DNA from: Fasciolopsis buskii
Taxonomy: Eukaryota > Platyhelminthes > Trematoda > Plagiorchiida > Fasciolidae
Assembly (NCBI GenBank): GCA_008360955.1
Contig: LUCM01009958.1
Coordinates: forward strand, 166,748 to 230,747
Length of the DNA: 64,000 nucleotides
Reading direction: 5' to 3'
The translations under genes were made by a program, and so were the position numbers. The notes beneath the pieces were generated by a model, which saw nothing but the letters and a program-made list of their open reading frames with translations, did not search any database and had not been told where the DNA came from. Shown piece after piece: positions 14,401-26,319 of this stretch (position 1 is its first letter; every line of letters starts with the position of its first letter).

Positions 14401-15189
14401 GAAGCTCTTGCTAGTTTTTAAGAAATACTTTGCAATTTGAAGGCTTAAAGCACACACCGTATCGGGATATCTCAATCACCAATCACAATCGCCGGATGAA
14501 TTGTGCATTTGCACAACCCGCCGGAAAGCCCGTGAAAACGAAGAGCGGAATTTTACCAACGTGGTTTAACAAGTCACAGGTTACATTTATTTTGCTAACC
14601 TACATACATTTATGCGTGACCTACGGCATGTGCATCCAGATTGTTTCAAATGAACTAGAAAAACGACTGTGTATGTGTGAAATGCAAATACCAAGTCCAC
14701 AATCTGATTTTGGAGTTGATTAATGCTGTGTTTATACATGCGTGTGTATGAGCCTGCTTGCCTGTTTAATCGAATCGTTGACTAGGTGTTATCGTCATCA
14801 CAATCAAATAGACAATGACATGATATGCTTGTCGAGTTCATCGGTCGCACAAGTAGCATGAATATTTTAGTTTCGCGAAAGGTGATCGTAAATCTCGCCC
14901 AGTTTGTGAACAATCGGCTAAGGTCAACCGAGACAAAGCGCGGCAAAAAGCAACCCTGTTGTTCCGGTGCAATAAGTTTGATAAACGATGTTTTCGCCGA
15001 TGACAGTTTGGTGGCGCGAAACGTTTGTCGAATCAAAGGTCGGGAATTCAAATCCCAACATGGCTAGTCACTTTTACGAAGATAGCAGCAATCGGCCGTC
15101 CAGTACAGTCGTAAAATCACGCTATTATAATTGGTGTATTCAATCGGTCTTCGGTGATCTAGCTCAAATTCCATTCCGCCTAGTCAAGG

Positions 15190-15930
15190 AAAAAAATAAA
15201 GTAGCATCAAGCCAATCAAAATGACTCCCATTTGAACCAATTTCGATTTGTCCCGTGTACAATGACCAATTTCGCATTCCCTCAGGGTATTCCAAAATGA
15301 CCGTATCATTACGGAGATCGGCGCTACTCCCATCGCGTCTATGATGGTTGTCATATAAATCGATACAGTAACCAATTCACAACAAACCTTGTGAAACCGC
15401 TCTTCTACTCAGATCGATTTTAGTTTAATTAACTCTGGAGTTAACATTACACCACCGTCGTTGAAGAAGGATTGAGATAGTCTATCTGGTCCAGTTGATT
15501 TATGCGATTTCAAAAACATCCCTGATGATCACCATTTCAGACAGAGCACTGGTATTCATCTACACTGGTTCACTTGCATGAATAAATGGAAGGTGAATTG
15601 GGACAGCGAACCAGTCAAGTATTTCCATTAAATGCTTTACCCAATGCTCTGCTCGATGTTCGTGGGAGTGAATGAGTGACTCGTCCACATTCCATGACCA
15701 CGTCGCTTATGTCCGGCTTCCGTAGACTAGAATTTCCAACCAGTCGGATAGAATTGCGACAGCCGCAGATTTTTTAAAAATTTCCCTATTAGTCGACTTT
15801 TACGTTCATTTCGCAGGCACTTGGTCAATTGAGGCATAACGGGTCTACGCATCTTATGGTATGTGGCATCCGGGGGTACGGCTCTAGGAGCGCCTAATGG
15901 AACAACTGAAATCAAGGATATTCATCATTT
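15190..15930 (-). mobile_element. LINE (RTE-like) linker and start of reverse transcriptase
   Basis: On the minus strand the translation gives a degenerate RWVEHF-like linker, then a KSHKSTGPDRLSQSFFNDGG segment. That matches the 'KxxKSPGPDGLxPxFFKDGG' block at the start of RTE-like reverse transcriptases. A decayed version of the following 'LTPEL..IWVEE' block comes next. The upstream part (about 15725-15915) resembles the endonuclease to RT linker. Multiple stops and frameshifts are present. It lies in order upstream of the C-terminal fragment at 13860-14400, so both may be one broken copy with unrecognised sequence between. Confidence 0.6.
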
Positions 15931-16249
15931 CTCAGATTTACATGACCTGGAGTTTTGTCTGGCAGTTGCCGTGGAGCATACGGTTTCTTTGATCTGCGCC
16001 CAATGTTCTTTAGGATCGTGGACATTTTCTTGAGATGACAGCCGCGCTGAAAGCTCCGATTGGAGTTAAAGTCACCTACTGTTATCACATATCGGTAGTG
16101 TCGGATGCATACACGTCCCGATTGTGATGCATTACAAAATTTCCTTTGACACTGCTCCGAAAGCCCTAGACGTTTACCGGGTAGAACGAAGTGTCACCTA
16201 ATGTCACGAATCTATCCATGTGTTTCCCTTGTTACAACTGTGACCTTGG

Positions 16250-18521
16250 TTTCAACGGTAAACTTGACTGAACATGAAAAATAAGAGTATATGAAGCAAA
16301 GAAATTACAAAAACTGGTTTGGAAGGACTATGACAGTTATCCTAAGTTATAGCCATAGACACCGACTCAGCGGCTTTTCGATAGAACCTATTTTACGGAA
16401 TATTTTACCTAAGATTACAACTCCATATACAGACAGCAGTTAATGATTTGTTAACTAAGAAACTTTACTTTAACCGGAGCTTGATAATAACTTATTAATA
16501 AGAAATCGGGAATTTTTATTCAAGATAAATCTAAATTTGAGTGGCAGTTTACGTTGCGGTCAACGTCAGCATCATTCAAACACGTCGCTTTATCGCTTGA
16601 GTTTTTCATCACGATAATAGACGAGTGAACCTGAATCCGAAATCCTTCGGTATTGATCGGATTAAAAAACCTTGTCGAGTTCCGATTTTCAGACTAACCG
16701 ATAAATAGGATTCTAAATCAAAACAATGCCACTACCATTAGGTTTTGGATGCAGCAACGCAGCCATATGCAAAAGTGACAACACAGTTGATGATGTTAAT
16801 AACGGAGCGTTGCTGGTAGACGTAATGCGCCAACGTTTCAACTTATGCCACATTAGTTGTTCTTCTTAATCCACTGGCAGAGCATCAACAACATTTCGAG
16901 CACTCTAGTCCCGATCAAATGTGAAAATGTTGAAATGCTCGAAGATTCGAATCAACAGCGCAATAAAATAGAGTATATAATTATCCTATGGAATAAGTGA
17001 AATCGTTTAACACGTTCACAAGTTGACTCGTCTAATTTTGTTGACGGATGCGTAGCAAGCAGTGATTCGTAAAACGCTTGGGAAAACGATATTTCTAGCA
17101 GAAAATTCTCCGACTAAATGGTTCCACTTTCTTATATGCGTCCGATTTGTTAACTTGAATACGAACAAAATGAAGGGAACGTTGTTAACATAGAAGAGAT
17201 TATGGAATGACGGAAAGTTGTTGCTGTGCTGACGGGGAAATTACTCGATTTCTATGAAGACAGGTTTGTAGAAGAAAATGAGTTCTTCCGAAAGAAGCGC
17301 TATGTTGCGCATTAAAAGAATTCACGAAACACGTAGATCCGAAAAGGGCAGACTTTCTTCCAACTTGACTTAGCTATAAAGCACGGTCCATGTAAAACAC
17401 CACAGTCTGAACTTCGATACTATTCAAAACACATCGGATATCCAGATGTTGTATTTCAATGGGCTACCCTTACAATTGATATGGATACAGAAAATCCAAA
17501 AAATTCATGACTCATGAAGTAAACATAATTTCATACGCGAGATGATGGACATTACAGACCGAAACGTCACAGAACGACAGTGGCGGGCTCGTATATCATC
17601 ACCGTTTACCTGGACTGTCATTTTTATCAATTTGTTATTTCGTTGTGACTAAATCCCTCTTTGTTCCGCTTAGCGAGCCCGTAATACGTCACGGTTAAGA
17701 TAAACAGATTATGGCTAAACAGGGATGTCAACTAAGTTTTTGTCCCGTCTGTCCGTAACACCAAATTTTGCGGCACACCGTTGCAAAGCTCCGTCATTTC
17801 CTATTGTATTGTTTCTTATACTGTTACAATGTGGGACAAAAATACCTCGTGTGACACTTGTTGCACGAGTTTCGGTACGAATGGTAAACATCAATTATAA
17901 CGCATCCGCTTCGTTTACCTAAAAAGCGGGATGGAACGGTTTCACATAATTTCCGTAAACTGATATATTTTGAAATTGTTCGTCAAAAAAACGAGATACT
18001 ATTTGCAATTTAACGAAAAAGTGTCCTAAGTGAGATAGGAAAAAAACGGAAAAATCAGACAAGAGAAAAACTGGAACTTGTGGTTCGGGTGTATTTCCGC
18101 AATCCAGATTGTCCATATGTGGAGCACGGAAGTACAACCGTAAGATCGCATGTATGCACCTAAGTGCCTCACCATAAGCAATGATATCTACGGTTAGCCA
18201 CGTGAGACGGAAAGAAACGGCTGATTTATCGCGTCTGATACTGGGGTCAATGAGAGAAGAGTGTCATATACGAGTGATTCGGATTCAGCAACAAATACGT
18301 ACTGAAAATTGTAACAGGATCCTTTTGTTTCGGGGAATGACAAGATTAAATTGCCTTGAGTGCATAGCTAACAACGGATAACCGGTTTCCCAAGACTATG
18401 GAGTGGATAAGAGAATCAGATGCAACCTAATAATCCGGCACAGAACAAGGTGATAACAAAAAGTGCCTAAAATTCATCCGTCATGTAACAAATATTGGAA
18501 TATACCAAACAGACTATTAAA
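16250..18521. other. Intron 3 segment, no gene recognised
   Basis: No convincing coding or RNA feature. A short plus-strand stretch at about 17210-17350 reads faintly like a retrotransposon gag domain (VVAVLTGKLLDFYED), but is too short and broken to annotate. The rest is AT-rich intron sequence. Confidence 0.4.
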
Positions 18522-19424
18522 CATCATCATCATTATCATCATCGTTCAGCGTTAAACAGCAAGGCAAGCCTCACTGACCGCTGCCTTTTCTCCACGGTTA
18601 CATGTTTATGTAAAAGGAGTGAATATCCAAGGGAAAAAGGAGTAGACCTACACAGGCGGGAAAAGATAAGATGCTGCTGCAACCAACACACGGAACACAG
18701 TCTAACTGTACAAACGCACGTGTTATCAACCACTCTGATTTGACAGAAAATGACAACACGATCGCCACTGTTCACGGTTCATTGCCATATCCTTCAGTGT
18801 CTACAGCCAGCTAGTCGACGAGTCTTTCGGATCCCAACCACGAAGACGTGAGACACCTACTTTATCTAAGTTCGCTGTACATTTTCTCATCCCACGTTGC
18901 CACGTAATCTATTGGCCTCCAGACGGCTTCTTCCATTCCTTAGGAGGAACACAAAAGAGGGCACAATATGGTAACGCAACATGTGACCCAATCAGCGTAG
19001 TCTACTAAGTTTCATAAGATGAACAAGGTGTTCTGAGAGCCGGCACCTAGTACTAGATTCCTGACCTCAATATTACCCGATCACTCCATCCAATCTTAGC
19101 CGTACTACATAGACATCGGTGGTCGTAAACCTTCAACGGACGAACATCTCCCACTCGCATACTCCGTGTCTCGCAACCGTACAACAGAACTGAGCGCACT
19201 GCAGCACAGTACACAAGACATATCAACTTCATTGAAATATCAGGCCGACGCCACAAGTGCTTCATTCCAGGGTAAGCTGCCCGAGCCTTTGATATACGTG
19301 TATTTACCTCCACTGCCGAGCTACCGTCGTTCAATATGCAGCTACCAAGGTAGGCAAAACTACCAAACAATACAGAAAATATCATCTTCACACGAATAGA
19401 ATCCAGATAACTGAAAGATTTCAA
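18522..19424 (-). mobile_element. LINE (RTE-like) 3' end with simple-repeat tail
   Basis: The minus strand encodes the reverse transcriptase C-terminus: FAYLGSCILNDG, then ISKARAAYPGMKHLWRRPD, then VLLYGCETRSMRV. Decayed RWLGHVLR-like and WLETLKDM-like blocks follow, then a 3' non-coding part ending in an ATG/ATAATG-type simple repeat at 18522-18543. The same sequence in the same order is found on the plus strand at 53030-53930, which confirms orientation and 3' end. A short simple-repeat tail in place of poly(A) is characteristic of the RTE clade. The 5' part of the element is missing, the usual result of truncated target-primed insertion. Confidence 0.8.
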
Positions 19425-19429
19425 AACTG

Positions 19430-22400
19430 TTGGATAAGAATTTAACCATGTTTGAGATGAACTGTACCCCGTCGAAATGCAAATTACTGATGTTGAACTG
19501 CGGCCCTTGATTAGAACGAACCATTAGGTGTGGTATACAGTCGACGGTATGCAAGAGAAGTCTAGAGGACTGGAATTGTTTGAGAAACTTCACTCATTTC
19601 ATTTCCTGTCCTCTTTTCCTTTTCACCACGGTTCTGCTAGCATGTGATCTGTGCAAAGATTAGTGGCAAATAATATTAGTTAGTGCAGACCAGTTTGGTT
19701 ACCAAGACAGTTGCACCTTATCCGGACGGCGGACATCATACGTGATGTTCCCCTGTATACATCGTGGCCGCAAAAGTGTTCTCGTTTCATGTTTTAGTGT
19801 AAATACTTTTTTAGATTTTATTTATACAACATGTGAAATCCATTATGCGTAGACCAATAAACTAGCTTTGTGCTGTAAATTTATCTCTCGGGATGAATAA
19901 AATCATCCTGAATTGAACACGACGAGGAAACACGTTTCAACAATGATGCAGTTCAGTATGAAGCATCGAGAACCGGAGATCAGGAAATAAATCAGCCGAT
20001 GAAGTGAAACCAAGATATGATAGTTCAGACCTGGGCTACGGGCGCTTACAGACAGCCTGTCTAGGTGCACACTGGGTCTCGAGAAGTAAGCAAACAGAGG
20101 TGATCAAATCGTGAATGGAGGGGGAATGAACATGTGTTTTGAATATCGGAGTCGTTGTGCAACAGAACGAATTTGTCTCTGGGAGCAAAAATGATTCACC
20201 AGTCTCAGCTAATCCAAAACAATTATTGACAATCACTAAACGGATTTGGATTACCACTAAAGCTGACTGAGGAAAACTGCGGAGACCCGCACCGATGATT
20301 GAATCTTAACAACAAAGTTTTGTGGATAATCCGTAGGCGAGATAAGTAAGAGAGCAACACATGGAAACATTCGGCTATCCTTATTATTCTCCAAGGCAGT
20401 ACAGACGATATTCTTACGACATAAAAATGTGCATGTCTGGATACACAATCAATGACGTACACACACACATACACATGTGCACAGGTATAGACGTAGGAAG
20501 GAATTTGGAAACCAAAAGATTGACGTGGAAGATCATGGGGGAGAAACAGTATCGGAAGTAGAAAATCGTGGTGATGGCCGGCGCGTTGGTAGGCAAATCT
20601 GAATCCCGATCCCTGGCAAAAGATGCGTCTGAAATAAGGCCGGCTGAACAGTACAGGTGGCAATCGGCACACCATGTACACCCATATTCGCACACACTAT
20701 GACACGTACAGACAGCTATTTTTCGTACTTTTCTTCGCTCATATAAAGAGGAATCTGGCCTTTCACTGGCACTTTGGTGACATAGACGCTGGTGATAGTT
20801 TACATGTGCATATAGAAGTCAATTTTAGCACACAGCAGTATATAAATAGACCCGATAAAAATGGAGACAAGTGAGAAACCAGATGCGCAATCTCTGTTTC
20901 ATGTTATATCGGCAACCTCGAGGTCTAAAAGGCAAAACGTAACAAGAAGTATGGATGAGAAGCATAATCAGTTATCCCAAAGGGGTTTGACTGCAAGTTT
21001 AACGCTGAACGTGCCATCTGGTCGCGTTATGTACACAGCGTCTCAAGCTGGCTAATACGCTGTGATCAAGCTGTGATCATCACGGTATTTCAACCAGAAG
21101 ATCGCGGGTTCAACTTCTCCCAACGCTGGTCAACTTCCCAACTTAACAGTCATTTGCTGGACACAACTTCCTTCATGAGAATGATGAACTCCGTGGTGTC
21201 ATCAGTATAAGAAATAAGGCAGGTGAAAAAGGATTCTATAAATCCAAATACATTCAAGGCGGCCAAACTCGCTGAGTACAAATATTGTTGTAACTCCCGT
21301 CATTTCTGTTATTTTATGCATCAAGCATGAGTATTCTAAAAGGGATGACATCGTTTAGCAGGCCGACAGGACGGTAAGGAAGAATGAGCATACATAAATC
21401 TGAAAGGTAGAGTGGCAAAGAGCCATGTAAAGTTTCAAAAAGTCAGGCGAGGCAACGAGCCAGACAACACCAAGCTGCTGTCTACCAGTAAAGTAACCGG
21501 CGACAGTAAGATTCGCAGTTTCGGATATCGAGGTGAAAGACGTTGCAACCAGGTGGCCACTTCCCGTCATGCCAAGCTACATCGGCTTATGTAAATCGCT
21601 TTGTGTCAGAGAAACTGAGTTTAGCGTAGAAAGGAGTGTCAGGCAAATGGAAAAACGATCGGTCAAATAACAAATCCCATCAAGTTGAGATGGTGGATGC
21701 ATGTACTGAAAAGTGGTTAGATAAAAAGTTTTCGTCGTGGCTCTGTTCCTTGAGGTGTGTAATGGCTGGAAAGTGGATACATACATACGTCCAGCCTAAG
21801 AAGCCATGCAAAGGATTGGCCTATGAATCTGACCAAATACAGCATGCCAAGTTTCCACAGGACAGCTTATGTGCTACCTGGACCGACTGACCAGAGTGAT
21901 TGTCAGCCGTGAGGAACGCAGGCATATGTTCACCAAAGAAGCATTCACACACAAGTAGACTCAGTGTCGAGGACGTGATGTGTATGTTCCCTAAAAAATG
22001 CCACAAGTGCGTGTTAGTAGTACTGTGACGAGCGAGAAAAGGTTCCTATCAAGTAAAACCATTGGCAATCGTTCTCTTTCGAGATAATACGCTCTACTAA
22101 GAAAGTATAAATCAAATTTCTCGGTCACTGGTTCTAATGAATATCAGAGTATTGCTGGACTCCTGGCCAGAAATAATCGAAAGGCTTATGAACGGGACAA
22201 TCGATTATCGGTTCCGAAGGGTTTGCGAACGCCCTGTTTTTCTCTGTTGTCTAGGTTTGAGATAGGGTCATCTTTGGCAATTTTTTATTTCGGTTTGGAC
22301 AACTTAGTAGCTCAACACGCATAGAGAAGTCGGAGTACGGTGAGCAACAGCTAAAATGTAGGAGGAGTGTGAAAGAAATTGCACATGATGAATTCCACAT

Positions 22401-25400
22401 AGTAGTTCTCATCTTCTGTTTCTCTTGCGCAATATGATAATCTTTGACACCGAGTAGGGAGGGTTAATATCTTTCACTAAACCAGTCCTTTTTCATCTAA
22501 GGCAATATTCATATTCTTCGTGGAACACAAAGCACGGTGAAATGCAGAATAAAGCAACTGTTTAAATGAATGAAAACTGGAAAGAAGCAATTCGTATTAG
22601 GCAATCATAGGTGAATGGATTGAAGCTCTTTAGCACGAACTCATAGTTTATTTAGTCAAACACAAATGCTTCTAAAATACGGTTCCGCCGAAGACTGAGT
22701 TCAAACAATATCCATACAACCCAAATCACCAGTAAATATTGATTTCCCTTCGTTTTGTCTTACTTCTTTCATACTTTGGAAAGCGTGCGTATTTATTCAG
22801 ATATTGATATGATTAGCCTCAAAGTTCGTATATTAGATGCCGTTTAGAGACCGTATGGCTATGGACATGGTTCGCCGGAAAATTTCAGATATTTGTTATG
22901 GATTCCCTCAGAAAGCCCAGATGCTCTCTGAAGTTATTTATTTGCGAGTCGACTAGCCGAAAATCCGAAAAATCGTAGCAACCGATCGCTACAGGTGCAC
23001 TTCGGAGATGTCAAAGACAAATAACGACCGACAGGGTATAATCCGAACCGTCTGTCGCAGATCTCTTCAAATAATTTCTCAGCATGACAAATCATAATAT
23101 AATGCTGGAAAAAGAGACAGAAAAACCCTAGTCGGTTTTGTTTAGAATGGCCTTGTGGGTCTGCGAAGTTTTCCTCTAACGTCGCTTCGGAAAACAAAAC
23201 AGCTGTTGTTGCCGTTGTTGTGAATCCACTTTCACTGGCCTGGTTTGGACTGTCACCAATTACACAGCGTTCGTATTTGGTGATTGACATATCAGAGTGA
23301 ACGTGTGGAACAACGACCGATAAGGAAGCATTTCCACTCAATTCGCTATTGGAAGTTGGATAAGTGACCCGTTTACTCCAAATGAGGGGAAGGCCAGGAG
23401 CACGAAAAAGAATCGCCAACTTGTGATTCCATATCGCATCTCTCGGGAACAAATTAATCAATTTTATTTCATTTGAGATACGGGTTAGCTAACCGAGCAT
23501 ATTAAAAACCCGATCGATGTTGGTTACCGTTGCCCATGACCTTCCCGAAACGATTATCAGGGCAAAACAAACAGATTTTAGAATGATCTTGTGCATATAT
23601 CCAGTCGGAGTCATCGGTAGGGTGAAACGTACTATCTGAGTCGCCCAAATTACCATCAACATGAAATAAACACATGACCAAACTAGTTGGAGACTGGTGC
23701 GCATATGAGCTGTAAATAAGGACATCAAAAAGCTCCGTTGTATGCCCATTTGGTTGAATCAAACCGTTTTGATGTTTAAGTGATGAAGCTGAACAAAAAC
23801 CGCGAGAACAGTGGTGTAAAAGTTGGATTAGGGGAAAAGAATCTCAATTCAGCGTGACACGCACATAGTTGTTGAAGTGAAACAAAAAATTGACGGGAAG
23901 TATAGTCGACGAGAAATTAAATTTTATTGAGTTAGCGTTTGGGAAATAGCAGTAACTACACTCAGTGAGTCATGAAAATGAGAAAGGGTAACCTCTTGCT
24001 TTCCCTTCCACCTTTCTATCTGTGTTCTGACTGATAAAAATAAGACACCGAATTTCTTAAAAATGTAGAAACCCGAAAAATTCTCCGAACGGAAGGGAAA
24101 AGTAGACACAATATTCCTCCTAGAACATGACTTAGTGGTAGTAAGAACAAAAGCTGTCATCACATTACGATGTGTCATTTTTATAACCATCAGCTGACAG
24201 AATATAGATAGTTAAGGGCACCAAGTTTGCAGTCTTCAAGGTGCGCTTTTCGATCTAAAGATGTTTACGTGTAAACTAACTTGCAGGTAAACCAGTCCAC
24301 AGAATCGCACACACCCAGTGTGATGTTTGTCAATCACAACGATGGCAATAAACCGACATGACACAGCAAGCGAAGCATAAATTTGAGTGAGCCCAATCAG
24401 AGCATTGCCCGCAAATCTCATTCATAATGTCTACGGCGTACAAACGAGTGATTATCGTGTGAAGCAGGTTGTGAGTTCCAATCACAATTTCCACTAGGTA
24501 AGTCCTCCGTTTGCCTTTGGATACATTTATTATACTTCAGACCATGAGCTTTTCCTAGTCTATTGTAGATCTGAGATCAGAACTATCGCAGTCGAATCTG
24601 AAGAAATCTGTTCTAAAATTTGACGGCCGTCTCCACTTTAGTTCGATCACACTTTGATTAATTAAGCAAGGATGATAAAACGACCTCTGGCCGGTCAACA
24701 TGAAGTCCGTTTTTTGTCATAAAGTTGAAGCTCACTGACCGGTTTCCCAGTCTCTCGAGCTCATTGTTCCTTCTCTGGTCTTTATTTTGAACGCCATCCC
24801 TGTACCATTCCGAACGTGCCATAAAAACCAATGCGCAAACTACGGCGCTCAGCTGATTCCATATTTGTCTTCTGGTTTGCAGTCTATCAGATCTTTGGCC
24901 CGTGGGTGATTCATCTGAGTCCAAACGAGTTTGTCAATTAGTCCTGTTTCTCAGACATGATCCGGATTCATTGTCGCATTACCCATTGCGCCCAAACAAA
25001 TGGATCTGGTATTTTTGGCACCAAATGGTGGCCTCGACTCACAGCACATTGTGGCAAAGCTTATTTTTGAACTTCAAGGTTTACTGAATTACTTTACGAT
25101 TTATTTCGTGTCCATGAATTTAATTATTCCAGACCACTGATAAACAGTACAACTAGGTTATTTCATACCAAAGTTAAATAGTATTTGAATAAACGAACCG
25201 AAATCCCAAGGACGTACATAACCTGTCTCGTGGTTAGCACCAAGTCAAGTATGTGTACTCGGTATTATCCTGTACTCGTACAGCTAGATTAGGTATACGA
25301 CACCAGAATCTTACTTTTACGACCAGGAATATGCACGGATGTTCTTCGTCCCAGCCACAACTATCATCTGTAGATGATTGTCTAACAACTGGTGCAGGTA

Positions 25401-26100
25401 AGCTTTATGAACGGTAACAAAACACCATCAGGACAGATATTAAATGCAAGCAATATATGTATCCATAGTTCAAAACTAATTGCATGTACCTTTAGGTAAA
25501 CATATGCATCGATGTTCATCTGAACTAACAAACCAGGACGGAAAAAAACAAAAACGGGAAGAACTGAGAGGTGGATCGCAACGAAGCCCCAAACTGCGAC
25601 ACTTATTTCAATGACTCGATGTCTCCAACTGACCAGCTGGACGAAAGTCGTGAATCTCACCCCGAAAGATTAACTAATACTAATCGATCATAGATAAAAA
25701 AAACCGCGCTTTTTTATTTCATGAAATGGCCACTAGCAGATAATCGTGGACTGCGGCAATTTTCTTGTGACAGTCAGAAACTTAAGTTTGGATCACCTGA
25801 ACCTGTTCACGTTTGCAGTGACAAACTCACAAAGAATAACCAACGATGACACCCTTGAGCTCCGAGTGACCGCCTACGGGTAACATAGGTTCCGTCTTCG
25901 CCTATTTACATCATGGTCTTCAGCGGTGATATTTTAATGAGCATGGAATGCTAGTTCATAGAATATTCGATCATACCGTATTTAGGCCCCTATTTTCGTC
26001 TGGTCCACGGAGTGGAACAAGCCCCGTGGAGTTCAAATGATGATTTAGTAGTGTGGGGAGAGAAGATGCACAAACAAATTAGTTCAATAGACATCTCAGG
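19430..26100. other. Intron 3 segment, no gene recognised
   Basis: About 6.7 kb with no supported gene. The longest open frame (175 codons, minus strand, 22934-23461) is discussed as a finding. A box B-like GCGGGTTCAACTTC near 21108 may be a SINE relic. Confidence 0.45.
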
Positions 26101-26104
26101 TATT

Positions 26105-26315
26105 TGTCGTCTGCATCCGGAAGATGGTCCGACCGGTTGGCTGGAGACACGGAAGGATATGGGAGCGAACCGCGAATAGTGGCGACCGACATATCATTTT
26201 CTGTCTAATTAGACTGACTAAAAACATGCGTTTGTACAGTTGGGCTATATTGTGTATATGTTGCCCATTACGGCATTTCTTTGCTTCTGCGCTTATGTAG
26301 GTCCACTTCCTATCC
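26105..26315 (+). mobile_element. LINE (RTE-like) 3' non-coding fragment
   Basis: Sequence from 'ggctggagacacggaaggat' onward matches base by base, with substitutions, the 3' portion of the copy at 53640-53830: the WLETLKDM coding end, the 'agtggcgacc' block and the 'taggtccac' block. The terminal simple repeat is not present. It is a short plus-strand fragment inside intron 3. Confidence 0.7.
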
Positions 26316-26319
26316 GCCT

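Noticed and set aside
20223..20693. 156-codon open frame on the minus strand
   Set aside because: Rich in Cys, His, Phe and Tyr from a CA/TG-rich stretch, with no domain pattern and no splice-site support.
23489..23762. Two overlapping minus-strand frames, one hydrophobic, as a possible membrane protein
   Set aside because: The hydrophobic composition follows from T-rich sequence, and neither frame has a motif, partner or splice support.
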